A stretch of DNA of 64,000 nt from Yersinia aleksiciae (lineage in GTDB: Bacteria > Pseudomonadota > Gammaproteobacteria > Enterobacterales > Enterobacteriaceae), in assembly GCF_001047675.1 (NCBI RefSeq), contig NZ_CP011975.1, positions 1,342,073 through 1,406,072 on the forward strand. Reading direction: 5' to 3'. How positions within the stretch are numbered: position 1 is the first letter of the stretch; every line of letters starts with the position of its first letter. Under the pieces are notes generated by a model. The model made no database searches. It worked only from the letters and a program-made list of their open reading frames with translations, and was not told the DNA's origin. Made by a program: the position numbers and the translations under genes. Of this stretch, positions 1-11,048 are shown one piece after another.

Positions 1-175
1 GGGGGTGGGTGTTGATGGTGTTTATCTGCATTTCCATAAGGCAAACCAATTCCTTGGCATGGAGCCATTGCCAACATTTATGTGTAATGACGTGATGAAG
101 CAGCCTGATATCGAAGGTGATATTAGCCGCTATCGTCATCATTTAGCCGTGCATTTTAACGGTCAGACCGCTTAA
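1..175 (+). CDS. mdaB: MdaB, NADPH quinone reductase (C-terminal end only)
   Basis: The window opens inside a gene whose last 57 codons, read from base 2, end in TAA at 173-175. The visible protein contains FHKANQFLGMEPLPTF and CNDVMKQPD, which I recognise as the C-terminus of MdaB, a flavodoxin-fold NADPH:quinone oxidoreductase of the cytoplasm that reduces quinones by two electrons. The gene 30 bp downstream is ygiN, the usual partner of mdaB, which encodes a quinol monooxygenase, so the pair probably forms a quinone redox unit. The start and flavin-binding N-terminus lie outside the window. Identification rests on the short tail plus context. Confidence 0.85.
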   Translation, partial: GVGVDGVYLHFHKANQFLGMEPLPTFMCNDVMKQPDIEGDISRYRHHLAVHFNGQTA

Positions 176-205
176 TTTCACACCGTAACGCAATTTGGGG
201 CAGCA

Positions 206-511
206 ATGATTACTGTTTTTGCAGAAATAAAAGTTAAACCGGGACGCCGTGAGGCGGTATTGCAGGCAATTGAAAAACTGTTACCTGCGGTGTTGGCTGA
301 AGAGGGTTGCAGTGAATACCGACCGATGGTTGATGTGCCAACTCAACTCGACTGGCAGAAAAAATCGCCGGACTCCATCTTTATGCTGGAAAAGTGGCAG
401 AGCGTTCACTATTTGGAATTACATTTGCAGATAGAACATATGCAGCGGCATCGTGAAATCATCAAAGATGATGTGTTAGATGTAAATATTCACATCCTCG
501 ATAACGCTTAA
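206..511 (+). CDS. ygiN: YgiN quinol monooxygenase
   Basis: A 101-residue protein of the antibiotic-biosynthesis-monooxygenase (ABM) ferredoxin-like fold. It begins MITVFAEIKVKPG and carries the family features EEGC (about residues 32-35), MVDVP, PDSIFMLEKW and HLQIEHM. The E. coli homologue is about 104 residues and is proposed to oxidise quinols in a cycle with MdaB, whose gene ends 30 bp upstream. The start is ATG with a GGGG run about 8 bases before it. The last codons run into an ERIC-derived scrap rather than a clear terminator. Function is transferred from the family; nothing in the sequence shows the physiological quinol. Confidence 0.9.
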   Translation: MITVFAEIKVKPGRREAVLQAIEKLLPAVLAEEGCSEYRPMVDVPTQLDWQKKSPDSIFMLEKWQSVHYLELHLQIEHMQRHREIIKDDVLDVNIHILDNA

Positions 512-519
512 TGCCGCCA

Positions 520-580
520 TTCCCAAAGTCATTGGCGCTACCGCTAACAACGCGGCGGCGTCAAGGACGAAGAGGATCCC
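520..580. repeat. Deleted ERIC element between ygiN and the LysR gene
   Basis: The stretch begins TCCCAAAGTCATTGGCG and continues GCTAACAACGCGGCGGCG to AGAGGATCCC. These are the two ends of the ERIC repeat seen elsewhere in the window (compare 54911-55033) with the central palindrome removed. It covers the stop and about the last six codons of the LysR gene on the other strand, so it shapes that protein's C-terminus. Confidence 0.6.
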
Positions 581-1484
581 GCAACCAACGACTCCCCCGC
601 AACTTAATCTGCTCACTGACGTAATCCAGAAAACAGGTTATCCGCGCGGCAAGTTGCGTATTGCGGTAATAAACGGCGTTGATCGGCTGCCAGGTTTCCA
701 GAATTTGGTCGGCCATTACCTCAACTAAACGCCCCGCCAGTTGATCCTCTCGGGTCATGAAATCAGATAATTCCACGATCCCTTCGCCCTGTAAGGCCAG
801 TAAACGCAAGGTTTCGCCACTGGATGCGGCCAAATTGGGAATGATTGATCCACGCCCTGCGGGCAAATGGGGCAATGACCACTGATTCAGAGATTCTGGC
901 TGAGTAAAGCCCAGCAGACTGTGATTTGCCAACTCATCAATGCTCTGTGGGGTGCCGTGGCGCTGAAGATAATCTGGGCTGGCAAGGATGCGCACTCGGC
1001 TGGCACCCAATAAACGCGCATGGATCGTAGAGTCGCGCAGCGCGCCGATGCGGATCGCAATATCAGTGCGCTGTTCAAGTAAGTCGATATTAAGATCGTC
1101 GGTATTCAGTTCGAGGATAATTTGCGGATAGAGCGCCCGGAAATCGGTGATCATTGGCACAATGACATGCTGCATAAAAGGGGCTGCCGCATTCACCCGT
1201 AACCGCCCCGCCGGTTTCAACCGCCGCAGGGCAATCTGCTCTTCAGCATCATCGACCGCGCCGATAATTTGCCGCGCATGACTAAGAAACAGCTCGCCCT
1301 CTTCGGTCAGTTCCAGCCGCCGAGTGGTGCGGCGCAGTAGCGTAGTCGCCAGCTTTTTCTCCAGCCGACTCAAGGCCCGACTGATACCGGAGGTGGTTTG
1401 GCTACGCTGCTCTGCGGCTGCCGTAATCGAGCCGCAGTCGACTACCGAGGTAAACGCCTGCAACTCTTCTAACGTCACTTTCAT
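561..1484 (-). CDS. LysR-family transcriptional regulator
   Basis: A 307-residue LysR-type regulator. The N-terminal winged helix-turn-helix spans about residues 1-60 (LEELQAFTSVVDCGSITAAA, then SRALSRLEKKLATTLLRRTTR), followed by a substrate-binding domain from about residue 90 (PAGRLRVNAAAPF...). It resembles the large YafC/DsdC-like group of uncharacterised enterobacterial LysR proteins; I do not recognise a named orthologue. Its start lies 3 bp after the parE stop on the same strand, so it is probably co-transcribed and perhaps translationally coupled with parE. Its 3' end meets ygiN head-on. The last residues (about RDPLRP) and stop are encoded by an ERIC remnant. E. coli has no such gene between ygiN and parE. 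The effector and targets are unknown. Confidence 0.85.
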   Translation of the reverse strand: MKVTLEELQAFTSVVDCGSITAAAEQRSQTTSGISRALSRLEKKLATTLLRRTTRRLELTEEGELFLSHARQIIGAVDDAEEQIALRRLKPAGRLRVNAAAPFMQHVIVPMITDFRALYPQIILELNTDDLNIDLLEQRTDIAIRIGALRDSTIHARLLGASRVRILASPDYLQRHGTPQSIDELANHSLLGFTQPESLNQWSLPHLPAGRGSIIPNLAASSGETLRLLALQGEGIVELSDFMTREDQLAGRLVEVMADQILETWQPINAVYYRNTQLAARITCFLDYVSEQIKLRGSRWLRDPLRP

Positions 1485-1487
1485 CGA

Positions 1488-3401
<1,914 letters not shown>

Positions 3402-3418
3402 CTAATGGATGAAAGGCT

Positions 3419-4000
3419 TTAGGCAGTCGCTAGCCCTAAAAACGTGACAATCGGGGAGAAAAAGTGATCAAAACCAATAAAGGCATGATTCCCACCGGAT
3501 TCTACTGTTTGCCGACAAGGAGTGTAATAGGCCACCGCCTGACGGTAATCGAGGATTTCGTCCCCGGTTTGTTGCAATAACCAGAGCAAATCTGGCGATT
3601 CCAACGTTTCGATCTGCATGGCCTTAAGGTCATAAATATGCCGAGACTCTAACACATATTGTTGCCCAGTGTAGGGGTTCTCATTTTCACCCAAGTAATC
3701 ACTGAGCAGCTCAAATGGCCGCACTGCGGGGTTAACCACCACGGCAGGAATGCTAAAACGCTGGGAGAGCCAGGTCGCAAAATAGCCGCCAAGGGAAGAC
3801 CCAACGATACCAATAGGCTGCCCAGCTTTATCCATCACAATGCTTTCTAGCATCTCTGCGGCTTCCGCCGGATAGGGGGGCAGTTGTGGTGTTAGCATTT
3901 CAATATGGGGATGGTATTGCTGCAACCAGCTTTTAAAGGTCGTTGCTTTCGCCGAACTGGGGGAGCTATTAAAGCCATGAATATATAGAAGCGTGCTCAT
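3419..4000 (-). CDS. yqiA: YqiA esterase
   Basis: A 193-residue alpha/beta-hydrolase, the same length as E. coli YqiA, which has weak esterase activity on acyl-CoA-type substrates. It starts [19 protein letters not shown]; the nucleophile elbow is GSSLGG (near residue 69), and the likely catalytic histidine lies in GGNHAF near the C-terminus. I chose the ATG at 4000 because the upstream TTG at 4003 gives one extra residue without homology. The A of this ATG is the last base of the cpdA stop (TGATG), a strong sign of translational coupling. The physiological substrate is not established. Confidence 0.93.
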   Translation of the reverse strand: MSTLLYIHGFNSSPSSAKATTFKSWLQQYHPHIEMLTPQLPPYPAEAAEMLESIVMDKAGQPIGIVGSSLGGYFATWLSQRFSIPAVVVNPAVRPFELLSDYLGENENPYTGQQYVLESRHIYDLKAMQIETLESPDLLWLLQQTGDEILDYRQAVAYYTPCRQTVESGGNHAFIGFDHFFSPIVTFLGLATA

Positions 4001-4827
4001 CAATAACCGTCCGCGTCCATGTCCGGGCAGAACTCATCACTGGCTAACCGACGAACCTCAGTCTCGAGTATTCCGTTAGGCAGTAAATCGAGGTAGCGCC
4101 ATCCCGGGGCCACAGTATCAAGGGTGAAATTAGTACAGTGCGGTTTGAACTGCACACAGGTCGAAGGGCTGGCTAGCAGGCGCTTACCATACCAATCGAG
4201 ATCCAAATCCTGATGGATATGGCCGCATAATAAGGTGGTCACTCGCGGATAGCGAATAAGAATCGCCGCCAACATATGCGCATTACGCAAACTGTGCTGA
4301 TCAAGCCAGGTACAGCCCGATGGCATCGGGTGATGGTGCAATAAAATCAGTGTATAGCGCTCTGGATGTGCCACCAGGCAGCGCTCCATCCACGCCAACT
4401 GATAGTCACTCAGTTCACCATAAGGAACGCCAAAGACTTGGCTATCCAATAAGAGAATTTGCCAGTTATCCCCCACCAGAACTTGCTTGGAAGGTGCAAT
4501 ACCTGCATCAGCCAGTGCATCAACCATCGCCGGTTGAAAATCATGGTTACCGGGCAGCCATAAGCAAGGCGCAGGCAAACGGGCGATGCCCTTCGCAAAG
4601 TTTTGATAGGCAGCAACAGAGTGGTCTTGAGCCAAATCACCCGTGGCAACAATAAGATCAAAGGGGTGCTGCTCAGCAATAATCGCATCCAACACAGCGC
4701 GATAACTGTGGGAAGTATTGACACCCAGCAAGGTCTCATGTTCACCGGCGAAGAGGTGGGTATCTGTTATTTGTAAAATTCTGACCTTGGCCCCACTCGC
4801 CATAGGCAGTTTAAACAGGCTTTCCAA
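4000..4827 (-). CDS. cpdA: 3',5'-cyclic-AMP phosphodiesterase CpdA
   Basis: CpdA hydrolyses cAMP to AMP and so tunes CRP signalling in the cytoplasm. Metallophosphoesterase motifs are clear: QITDTHLF (D and H), [19 protein letters not shown] and CGHIHQDLD, which hold the dinuclear metal centre. I place the start at the TTG at 4827: it has an AAGGA Shine-Dalgarno 6 bases upstream, begins (M)ESLFKLP like E. coli, and gives 275 residues, exactly the E. coli length. The in-frame ATG at 4869 would add 14 residues without homology. It overlaps yqiA by one base. Third gene of the nudF operon. Confidence 0.93.
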   Translation of the reverse strand: MESLFKLPMASGAKVRILQITDTHLFAGEHETLLGVNTSHSYRAVLDAIIAEQHPFDLIVATGDLAQDHSVAAYQNFAKGIARLPAPCLWLPGNHDFQPAMVDALADAGIAPSKQVLVGDNWQILLLDSQVFGVPYGELSDYQLAWMERCLVAHPERYTLILLHHHPMPSGCTWLDQHSLRNAHMLAAILIRYPRVTTLLCGHIHQDLDLDWYGKRLLASPSTCVQFKPHCTNFTLDTVAPGWRYLDLLPNGILETEVRRLASDEFCPDMDADGY

Positions 4828-4896
4828 ATGGTGTCCTTGTTTTTGCGCCCTTCCCAACCCGATTTTCACCCTCGGTGGGCAAGGCTGTAAGTCTGT

Positions 4897-5322
4897 CTAA
4901 CAAACCGGAACTGCCACCGCTCCATGCGCTAAACAGTAGCGCAACCAGTCGGCAAGAAACTGGTTAATTTGATGCTTTTCGTCTCGCTGATGCAACTTTT
5001 TATTCGGATAATCATAACTTGCTTTGAAGCGGGAGATCTGCTGACTGGCACACACTTCCGCGACCTGCGCATCATGATAAAGCCTGACCACCATTGATGG
5101 CAGGCCCCATTGGCTAACAGCAGGCTCAGTTTGCACAATCTCTACCACCGAAGTGTAGCGGGTTGATTCAATAATTGTCAGCCGATAACTGACACTATTA
5201 ACCTGATAAGCGATATTTTCGCCCACTTCATCGACCCGTGGAATCAAACGACGCAATTGTGCGAAGTTGGTTTCGCATAGCCGCATCATTTCAGGGAAAT
5301 CAGGTGTATAGCGTTTTATCAT
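4897..5322 (-). CDS. yqiB: YqiB, DUF1249 family protein
   Basis: A 141-residue cytoplasmic protein nearly identical in pattern to E. coli YqiB (140 residues): [17 protein letters not shown] at the start, then [23 protein letters not shown], and a strongly conserved tail [18 protein letters not shown]. No enzymatic motif is apparent and the family function is unknown. It lies between nudF (19 bp upstream) and cpdA (69 bp downstream) on the same strand. The constant pairing with nudF and cpdA, both of which cleave small nucleotide-type molecules, is suggestive but proves nothing. Confidence 0.92.
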   Translation of the reverse strand: MIKRYTPDFPEMMRLCETNFAQLRRLIPRVDEVGENIAYQVNSVSYRLTIIESTRYTSVVEIVQTEPAVSQWGLPSMVVRLYHDAQVAEVCASQQISRFKASYDYPNKKLHQRDEKHQINQFLADWLRYCLAHGAVAVPVC

Positions 5323-5341
5323 TATTATGCTCGCTTTCTCT

Positions 5342-5974
5342 TTACGACTGCCATTCTGCTCTCAGCGATAAGTGGTGCAACGCCAGCCATTGTAATGCAA
5401 TGATTGAGGCTGCGTTATCAATAGCACCTTCTTCAACCCAACGACAAGCCTGTTCACGGCTGACAACATGCACCCGGATATCTTCATTTTCGTCGGCTAA
5501 TCCATGGATACCGCTCGCCGTCGTCGCATCAACTTCACCGACCATAATCGACAAACGCTCACTGGTGCCGCCTGGGCTGGCTAAATAACTGAGCACCGGT
5601 TTACAGCGACCAATGTGAATTCCCGCCTCTTCCTCAGCTTCGCGACGCGCCACTTCCTCGACGGTTTCGCCCTCTTCAATCATGCCGGCGACCATCTCTA
5701 ATAACCAAGGCGATGGGCTACTGTCAATGGCCGCAATCCGTAATTGCTCCACCAGCACCACTTCATCGCGCACCGGATCATAAGGCAATAACACGGCAGC
5801 ATGACCGCGCTCAAAAATTTCACGTTTAACTTCGCCACTCATCTCACCATTAAACAGGCGGTGGCGAAAACGGTATAAATTCAATGAAAAAAAACCACTG
5901 TACAGGGTTTCACGTGCAATAATTTCCACATCGCTCTTGTCGAAGGTCACCGGTGAGGGTTGTGCTGATGACAT
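5342..5974 (-). CDS. nudF: ADP-ribose pyrophosphatase NudF
   Basis: A 210-residue Nudix hydrolase (209 in E. coli) that splits ADP-ribose into AMP and ribose 5-phosphate. The Nudix box is complete at about residues 97-119: [13 protein letters not shown] followed by [10 protein letters not shown], fitting Gx5Ex7REUxEExGU. The N-terminal part ([19 protein letters not shown]) is the ADPRase dimerisation region. It is the first gene of the leftward operon, divergent from tolC with 254 bp between them, so promoters for both must lie at 5975-6228. I see no clear named operator there, although tolC in relatives is under MarA/SoxS/Rob and PhoP control. Confidence 0.95.
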   Translation of the reverse strand: MSSAQPSPVTFDKSDVEIIARETLYSGFFSLNLYRFRHRLFNGEMSGEVKREIFERGHAAVLLPYDPVRDEVVLVEQLRIAAIDSSPSPWLLEMVAGMIEEGETVEEVARREAEEEAGIHIGRCKPVLSYLASPGGTSERLSIMVGEVDATTASGIHGLADENEDIRVHVVSREQACRWVEEGAIDNAASIIALQWLALHHLSLRAEWQS

Positions 5975-6228
5975 AGACTTATTTCCTTACTGAGATTAGC
6001 GGTTTAAAAAGACAGTTTGATAAAGATTATTTGACAAAGATGGCTCGATACAGATTAGTTGTCTGAACACACATTTAGCTTTGTGATAGATTTAAGTAAA
6101 TTAAGGCGAGATGGCACAATCAGCCACCTTATTCCATTGGCAGACTCTGATAGAATCGGCAACAATTCGTCTATCGACAGCTACCATAGTAATATTGCTG
6201 CATAACTGCTGCACAACAAGGACTGCAA

Positions 6229-7704
6229 ATGAAGAAACTGCTCCCCCTTCTTATCGGGCTGAGTCTGGCTGGTTTCAGTACCATGAGCCAGGCAGAGAAC
6301 TTGCTGCAAGTTTATAAGCAAGCCAGGGATAGTAACCCGGATTTACGCAAATCGGCTGCTGACCGTGATGCTGCATATGAAAAAATTAATGAAGCTCGCA
6401 GCCCACTGTTACCACAACTCGGTTTGGGTGCGGGTTACAGCCATACCAATGGTTTTCGCGATGCATCGGATAACCCGGATAGCAACGCCACTTCAGGTTC
6501 TCTGCAACTCACTCAAACCATTTTTGATATGTCTAAATGGCGTGCGCTGACCTTGCAGGAAAAAGCGGCGGGTATTCAGGATGTAACGTTCCAGACTAAC
6601 GAACAAGCATTGATCCTGAACACAGCAACAGCTTATTTCAACGTGCTTAGAGCCATTGATAGCCTGTCTTATACCGAAGCGCAGAAACAATCGGTCTATC
6701 GTCAATTAGATCAAACCACCCAACGTTTTAATGTGGGTTTAGTGGCAATCACCGATGTCCAGAACGCCCGTGCCAGCTATGATACCGTATTAGCGGATGA
6801 AGTGACGGCACGTAATAATCTGGATAATGCGCTGGAAAACCTGCGTCAGATTACTGGGGTTTATTACCCTGAATTGGCCTCACTGAATGTTGATCGCTTG
6901 AAGACAAAACGTCCAGAGGCCGTTGCTAACCTGTTGAAAGATGCTGAGAAACGTAACCTTTCTCTGCTTTCTGCCCGTTTGAGCCAGGATTTGGCCCGTG
7001 AACAAATTAAATCGGCGGAAACCGGCTATATGCCAACCATCGATTTAACAGCCTCATCGTCTGTAACCAATACCCGTTACAGCGGCGGCACGCCAACTAC
7101 TCAGCAAAAAAATAACGATGCAGGCCAGAACCAAATTGGCGTGCAACTGAGCTTGCCACTGTATAGCGGTGGGGCCACCAATTCTGCGGTGAAACAAGCG
7201 CAGTACAATTTCGTGGGAGCCAGTGAGCAGTTAGAGAGCGCCCACCGTAGTGTGGTACAAACTGTACGCTCCTCATTCAACAATATTTCCGCCTCCATCA
7301 GCAGTATTAAGGCTTATGAGCAAGTGGTTATTTCTAACCAAAGCTCATTGGATGCAATGGAAGCGGGCTACCAGGTCGGTACACGTACGATTCTGGACGT
7401 GTTGACTGCAACAACTAACTTGTATCAGTCCAAACAACAGCTTGCTGATGCACGTTATAACTATCTGATCAATCAGTTAAATATCCAGTCAGCACTGGGT
7501 ACATTGAACATGAATGACCTGATGGAGTTGAACGGGGTTCTGGATAAGCCAGTCCCAACCTCAGCGACCGCTTTGGCGCCGGATAATACTAACCAGAATG
7601 CTTATGCTGATGGCACTAACACCCAAGCAGCACCGCGTGTTACGCCAGTAAGTCAGCCGACTACCGCAACACCAGCACGTAACGGTAATCCATTCCGTAA
7701 TTAA
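6229..7704 (+). CDS. tolC: Outer-membrane efflux channel TolC
   Basis: A 491-residue outer-membrane factor (493 in E. coli). TolC trimers form the exit duct for AcrAB-type multidrug pumps and type I secretion. The signal peptide is residues 1-22 (MKKLLPLLIGLSLAGFSTM, then SQA before cleavage at ENLLQ). Two OEP repeats follow, with conserved pieces RSPLLPQLGLGAGY, QSIFDMSKWRALTLQEK-like TIFDMSKWRALTLQEK, RFNVGLVAITDVQNARA in the first half and AQYNFVGASEQLESAHRSVV, GYQVGTRTILDVL in the second. The C-terminus ends NGNPFRN as in enterobacteria. A strong terminator follows, so it is likely monocistronic. Confidence 0.98.
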   Translation: MKKLLPLLIGLSLAGFSTMSQAENLLQVYKQARDSNPDLRKSAADRDAAYEKINEARSPLLPQLGLGAGYSHTNGFRDASDNPDSNATSGSLQLTQTIFDMSKWRALTLQEKAAGIQDVTFQTNEQALILNTATAYFNVLRAIDSLSYTEAQKQSVYRQLDQTTQRFNVGLVAITDVQNARASYDTVLADEVTARNNLDNALENLRQITGVYYPELASLNVDRLKTKRPEAVANLLKDAEKRNLSLLSARLSQDLAREQIKSAETGYMPTIDLTASSSVTNTRYSGGTPTTQQKNNDAGQNQIGVQLSLPLYSGGATNSAVKQAQYNFVGASEQLESAHRSVVQTVRSSFNNISASISSIKAYEQVVISNQSSLDAMEAGYQVGTRTILDVLTATTNLYQSKQQLADARYNYLINQLNIQSALGTLNMNDLMELNGVLDKPVPTSATALAPDNTNQNAYADGTNTQAAPRVTPVSQPTTATPARNGNPFRN

Positions 7705-7725
7705 TCGTTACCAAGTTCGGACTCT

Positions 7726-7760
7726 CCGGGCGCAGCATCAGGCTGCGCCCGGCTTATTTC
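7726..7760 (+). terminator. Rho-independent terminator of tolC
   Basis: A perfect 11-bp stem, CCGGGCGCAGC at 7726-7736 and GCTGCGCCCGG at 7742-7752, closes a 5-base loop and is followed by CTTATTTCC. It begins 22 bp after the tolC stop. Confidence 0.85.
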
Positions 7761-7950
7761 CAGCCTCTCCCTTTTAGGGACCAAGCATTTTTCGTTAATG
7801 AAAAAAGCGAAGCAACTCGCAACAGTTCGTATAGCTTTGTAAAGTCTGCCGCTGACCGACCCTCACGCTTTAATTTTATACACGTTTCCCCTATCCTTAG
7901 GGCTCTTACTGGGAAAGGGCATTGAACGCCCGGAAATGAGACAAATAATG

Positions 7951-8643
7951 ATGAAACGGACTCAAAACATCAATCAAGAGACTTTCCGTAAATCCTGGCG
8001 CAGTTATCGCCTTGCGCCCGTAGCTTTAGCTGTCAGTGCTGTATTTATGCTGGCCGGCTGCGAAAAAACCGACGAAACCGTCTCTTTGTACCAAAATGCT
8101 GATGATTGCTCTCAGGCGAATCCGTCCAAGAGCGCTGAATGTACCACCGCTTACAACACTGCCTTGCAGGAAGCGGCTAAAACAGCACCGAAGTATGCGA
8201 CCCGCGAAGACTGCATAGCAGAATTTGGTGAGACTCAGTGTACTCAAGCCCCTGCGCAAGCGGGTATGGTGCCAACGTCCTCATCCTCGACTGAGCAGAC
8301 GGCCGCTGCCGCACCGCAACAGAGCGGCGGTATGTGGATGCCATTGATGGCCGGTTATATGATGGGCCGGATGATGGGCGGCGGCGCAAGCCAGCCACTA
8401 TTCACCTCTAAAGCACCCAATAGCCCCGCTAACGGCAAATTTGTTGATGCCACCGGTAAAAACTTTGGTTCTGCCACCACTGGCCGCACCATGACAGTAC
8501 CGCGCACCGCAATGGCACCGAAGCCAGCCGTAACCAATACCATCACCCGTGGCGGTTTTGGCGAGTCTGTAGCTAAGCAGTCCACTATGCAACGTAGCGC
8601 CGCGACATCATCCAAAACCAGCACGCGCAGCATGGGTGGCTAA
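7951..8643 (+). CDS. ygiB: YgiB, DUF1190 lipoprotein
   Basis: A roughly 230-residue envelope protein. After a basic N-terminus and a hydrophobic stretch ([19 protein letters not shown]) it has a lipobox, LAGC, near residue 37, so it is probably a lipoprotein. Conserved DUF1190 pieces are [29 protein letters not shown], then a Met/Gly-rich [17 protein letters not shown] and a Ser/Thr-rich tail ending TRSMGG. I start at the ATG at 7951 (MKRTQN), which aligns with E. coli. It lies 10 bp before ygiC and surely shares its mRNA; the tolC-ygiB-ygiC order is conserved. Its role is unknown; work in E. coli suggests a link to envelope or drug resistance. Confidence 0.93.
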   Translation: MKRTQNINQETFRKSWRSYRLAPVALAVSAVFMLAGCEKTDETVSLYQNADDCSQANPSKSAECTTAYNTALQEAAKTAPKYATREDCIAEFGETQCTQAPAQAGMVPTSSSSTEQTAAAAPQQSGGMWMPLMAGYMMGRMMGGGASQPLFTSKAPNSPANGKFVDATGKNFGSATTGRTMTVPRTAMAPKPAVTNTITRGGFGESVAKQSTMQRSAATSSKTSTRSMGG

Positions 8644-8653
8644 GGTCTGATTA

Positions 8654-9814
8654 ATGAAACGTTTAGCGATTAGCGAACGCCCCGACTGGCGCGAAAAAGC
8701 CACCGAATTCGGTTTCCGTTTCCACACCATGTATGGCGAGCCGTACTGGTGTGAAGATGCTTATTACGAATTCACGTTAGCGCAAATTGAAGAGCTGGAA
8801 GAGACCACTGCAGAGTTACATCAAATGTGCCTGCAAGTGGTCGAGAAAGTGGTCAATAGCGATCAACTGATGGCGAAATTCCGCATTCCAAAACATTGCT
8901 GGGATTTTGTCCGCAGTTCTTGGCGAACCCATCAGCCTTCACTCTACTCTCGTCTTGATCTGGCCTATGACGGCGTCAATCCAGCAAAACTGCTGGAAAA
9001 CAATGCGGATACCCCAACCTCACTGTATGAAGCCGCCTTTTTCCAATGGTTATGGTTGGAAGATCAGATCAATGCAGGCAATTTGAGTCAGGATTCTGAC
9101 CAATACAACAGCATGCAAGAGAAGCTGATCGAGCGCTTTGTCGATCTGCGTGATAACCATGGCTTTAGCTTGCTGCATCTGGCCTGCTGTCAGGACAGTG
9201 AGGAAGATCGTGGCACGGTGCAATATCTGCAAGATTGCGCACTAGAAGCGGGTCTACCGACTGAATTCATGTTTATGGAAGAGATCGGCTTAGGGGAAAA
9301 AGGGCAATTTACTGACCTCGATAACCAAGTGATCAGTAATTTGTTCAAGCTCTATCCGTGGGAATTTATGTTCCGCGAAATGTTCTCCACCAAACTGGAA
9401 GATGCTGGCGTGCGCTGGCTGGAACCCGCCTGGAAGAGCATTATCTCCAATAAAGCCTTGCTGCCATTGCTGTGGGAGATGTTCCCGGATCACCCAAATC
9501 TGTTGCCTGCTTACTTTGCTGAAGATGACCATCCTGCGATGGATCACTATGTCACCAAGCCGCTATTCTCGCGGGAAGGTGCCAATATTCAGATCGTGGA
9601 AAATGGTAAAGAAGTGGCGCGGGTTGATGGGCCATATGGTGAAGAAGGCATGATTGTTCAGCAATTCCATCCGTTGCCTAAATTCGGTGATAGCTACACG
9701 CTGATTGGTAGTTGGCTGGTGAATGATCAACCATGTGGTATTGGTTTGCGTGAAGATCGCGAACTGATCACCCAAGATCTGTCGCGTTTCTACCCACATA
9801 TTATTTTGGGCTAA
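8654..9814 (+). CDS. ygiC: YgiC, glutathionylspermidine-synthase-like ATP-grasp enzyme
   Basis: A 386-residue protein of the glutathionylspermidine synthase family (ATP-grasp, C-N ligase type), same length as E. coli YgiC. Features: [13 protein letters not shown] at the start, [19 protein letters not shown] and [20 protein letters not shown] in the first third, then the nucleotide-binding half with [30 protein letters not shown] and [11 protein letters not shown]. It lacks the N-terminal amidase domain found in bifunctional Gsp, so it can only be a ligase, and the bacterial YgiC proteins were reported to lack glutathionylspermidine synthetase activity. The second gene of the ygiBC pair. True substrate unknown. 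Confidence 0.93.
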   Translation: MKRLAISERPDWREKATEFGFRFHTMYGEPYWCEDAYYEFTLAQIEELEETTAELHQMCLQVVEKVVNSDQLMAKFRIPKHCWDFVRSSWRTHQPSLYSRLDLAYDGVNPAKLLENNADTPTSLYEAAFFQWLWLEDQINAGNLSQDSDQYNSMQEKLIERFVDLRDNHGFSLLHLACCQDSEEDRGTVQYLQDCALEAGLPTEFMFMEEIGLGEKGQFTDLDNQVISNLFKLYPWEFMFREMFSTKLEDAGVRWLEPAWKSIISNKALLPLLWEMFPDHPNLLPAYFAEDDHPAMDHYVTKPLFSREGANIQIVENGKEVARVDGPYGEEGMIVQQFHPLPKFGDSYTLIGSWLVNDQPCGIGLREDRELITQDLSRFYPHIILG

Positions 9815-9870
9815 GGCTGCGGCAGAATAAGTCGAAAGGCTAACACCTTAAAATTATTGATAAAGCTGAA

Positions 9871-9980
9871 CCAAGGGGAAACACTCTGTTGGGGTCATAA
9901 CGGCGTAAGCCGTCTGAGCGCCCGTAGGAGTGGTCAACCCTTGGCTCGCTGGCTCTCAGAGTCCAAGCCTCTCTTTTTTA
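9871..9980 (+). terminator. Structured ygiC 3' region with U-tract terminator
   Basis: Past the ygiC stop, CCAAGGG (9871-9877) can pair with CCCTTGG (9938-9944), enclosing a small hairpin ACGGC-GTAA-GCCGT (about 9900-9913) with a GNRA-type loop. Alternatively CTTGG (9940-9944) pairs with CCAAG (9963-9967), followed shortly by CTCTCTTTTTTA, giving a plausible terminator for ygiC. The two pairings exclude each other. It ends just before the stop of the convergent ygiD. Confidence 0.4.
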
Positions 9981-9990
9981 TCACACCAAA

Positions 9991-10773
9991 CTATTCAATG
10001 ACTACCGACAGCATACTCAACGACCCCATTTCAATCCCATCAGTTGGAATCGAAATTGGTGCTTTACCATCCCAGCCCCCCAACACATACAACAGTGGTA
10101 GATAGTGCTCAGGTGATGGGTTAGACAACGCCGCCCCTTCATGCTGCATAAAGTTAACCAATGGGTGGTTATCGCCCTGATAACTCAGATTATCCCGCAC
10201 GAACTGATTGAAGGATTCAGCCCATGGATACGGACTGCTATCCCCTTGCCATCTCACCATACGCAAGTTGTGTACCACGTTACCGCTGGCGACAATCATC
10301 ACGCCCTGCTCACGCAGCACCGATAATTTGCGGCCTAATTCATAGTGATACTCTGCTGGTTGGGTGCCATCAATACTCAGTTGCACCACCGGGATATCAG
10401 CCTCAGAATACATTTTAATCAACACCCCCCAGCTGCCGTGGTCCAACCCCCATTCACTGGTATCTGCCCGCACGGCGATAGGTGCCAGCAATGCTTGAAT
10501 TTGTGCGGCCAGTTCTGGAGAGCCCGGTGCTGGATATTCGGTATCAAACAGCGCCTGCGGGAAGCCGCCAAAATCATGGATAGTGCGAGGTTTCGCCATT
10601 GCCGTTACCGCAGTCCCACGGGTATACCAGTGGGCGGAAATCGCCAGAATCGCCTTAGGACGCGGCAATGTCTCACCTAACGTACGCCATGCTTGAGTGT
10701 GACTGTTTTCTTCCAGCACGTTCATCGGGCTACCGTGGCCGAGAAACAGTGCAGGCATACGAGGCGTATTCAT
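9991..10773 (-). CDS. ygiD: 4,5-DOPA dioxygenase extradiol (YgiD)
   Basis: A 260-residue member of the LigB/DODA extradiol dioxygenase family, close to E. coli YgiD. It starts MNTPRMPALFLGHGSPMN, where HGSPM supplies a metal-ligand histidine; SAHWYTRGTAV and the later WGLDHGSWGVL provide further Zn/Fe site histidines, and GNVVHNLR completes the conserved set. YgiD opens the ring of L-DOPA to a betalamic-acid precursor in vitro; the natural substrate in bacteria is unclear. A good Shine-Dalgarno (AAGGAT) precedes the ATG. It is convergent with ygiC. In E. coli zupT lies between ygiD and ribB; here only 275 bp separate ygiD from ribB and zupT is absent. Confidence 0.93.
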   Translation of the reverse strand: MNTPRMPALFLGHGSPMNVLEENSHTQAWRTLGETLPRPKAILAISAHWYTRGTAVTAMAKPRTIHDFGGFPQALFDTEYPAPGSPELAAQIQALLAPIAVRADTSEWGLDHGSWGVLIKMYSEADIPVVQLSIDGTQPAEYHYELGRKLSVLREQGVMIVASGNVVHNLRMVRWQGDSSPYPWAESFNQFVRDNLSYQGDNHPLVNFMQHEGAALSNPSPEHYLPLLYVLGGWDGKAPISIPTDGIEMGSLSMLSVVIE

Positions 10774-11020
10774 AGAAAATCCTTACTGTTAAGAAGAAGA
10801 GTGGCGCTGAAAATCATCTGCGCTTAAACCATAAACAACAGATTACGCGCTTTTTTTTCATTACACAGCCGGATAACAGTGATGAAGATATTCAATAATT
10901 TTGAACGGAAAAATCAGAGGGGAGGAGCCGCTATGACACGCTAGGGTGACGGGGAAAAACCGGGCCGCGATCTATTCAGGAAACTAGAGGCTACCCGGCG
11001 TTTAACACTCAGAACTATCA

Positions 11021-11042
11021 GCCAATATTTAACAATATTGGC
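11021..11042 (-). terminator. Hairpin downstream of ribB
   Basis: A perfect inverted repeat, GCCAATATT at 11021-11029 and AATATTGGC at 11034-11042, with a TAAC loop, sits directly after the ribB stop. There is no T-run on the ribB strand beyond it, so it may stabilise the 3' end rather than terminate. Confidence 0.45.
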
Positions 11043-11048
11043 TCTCTG

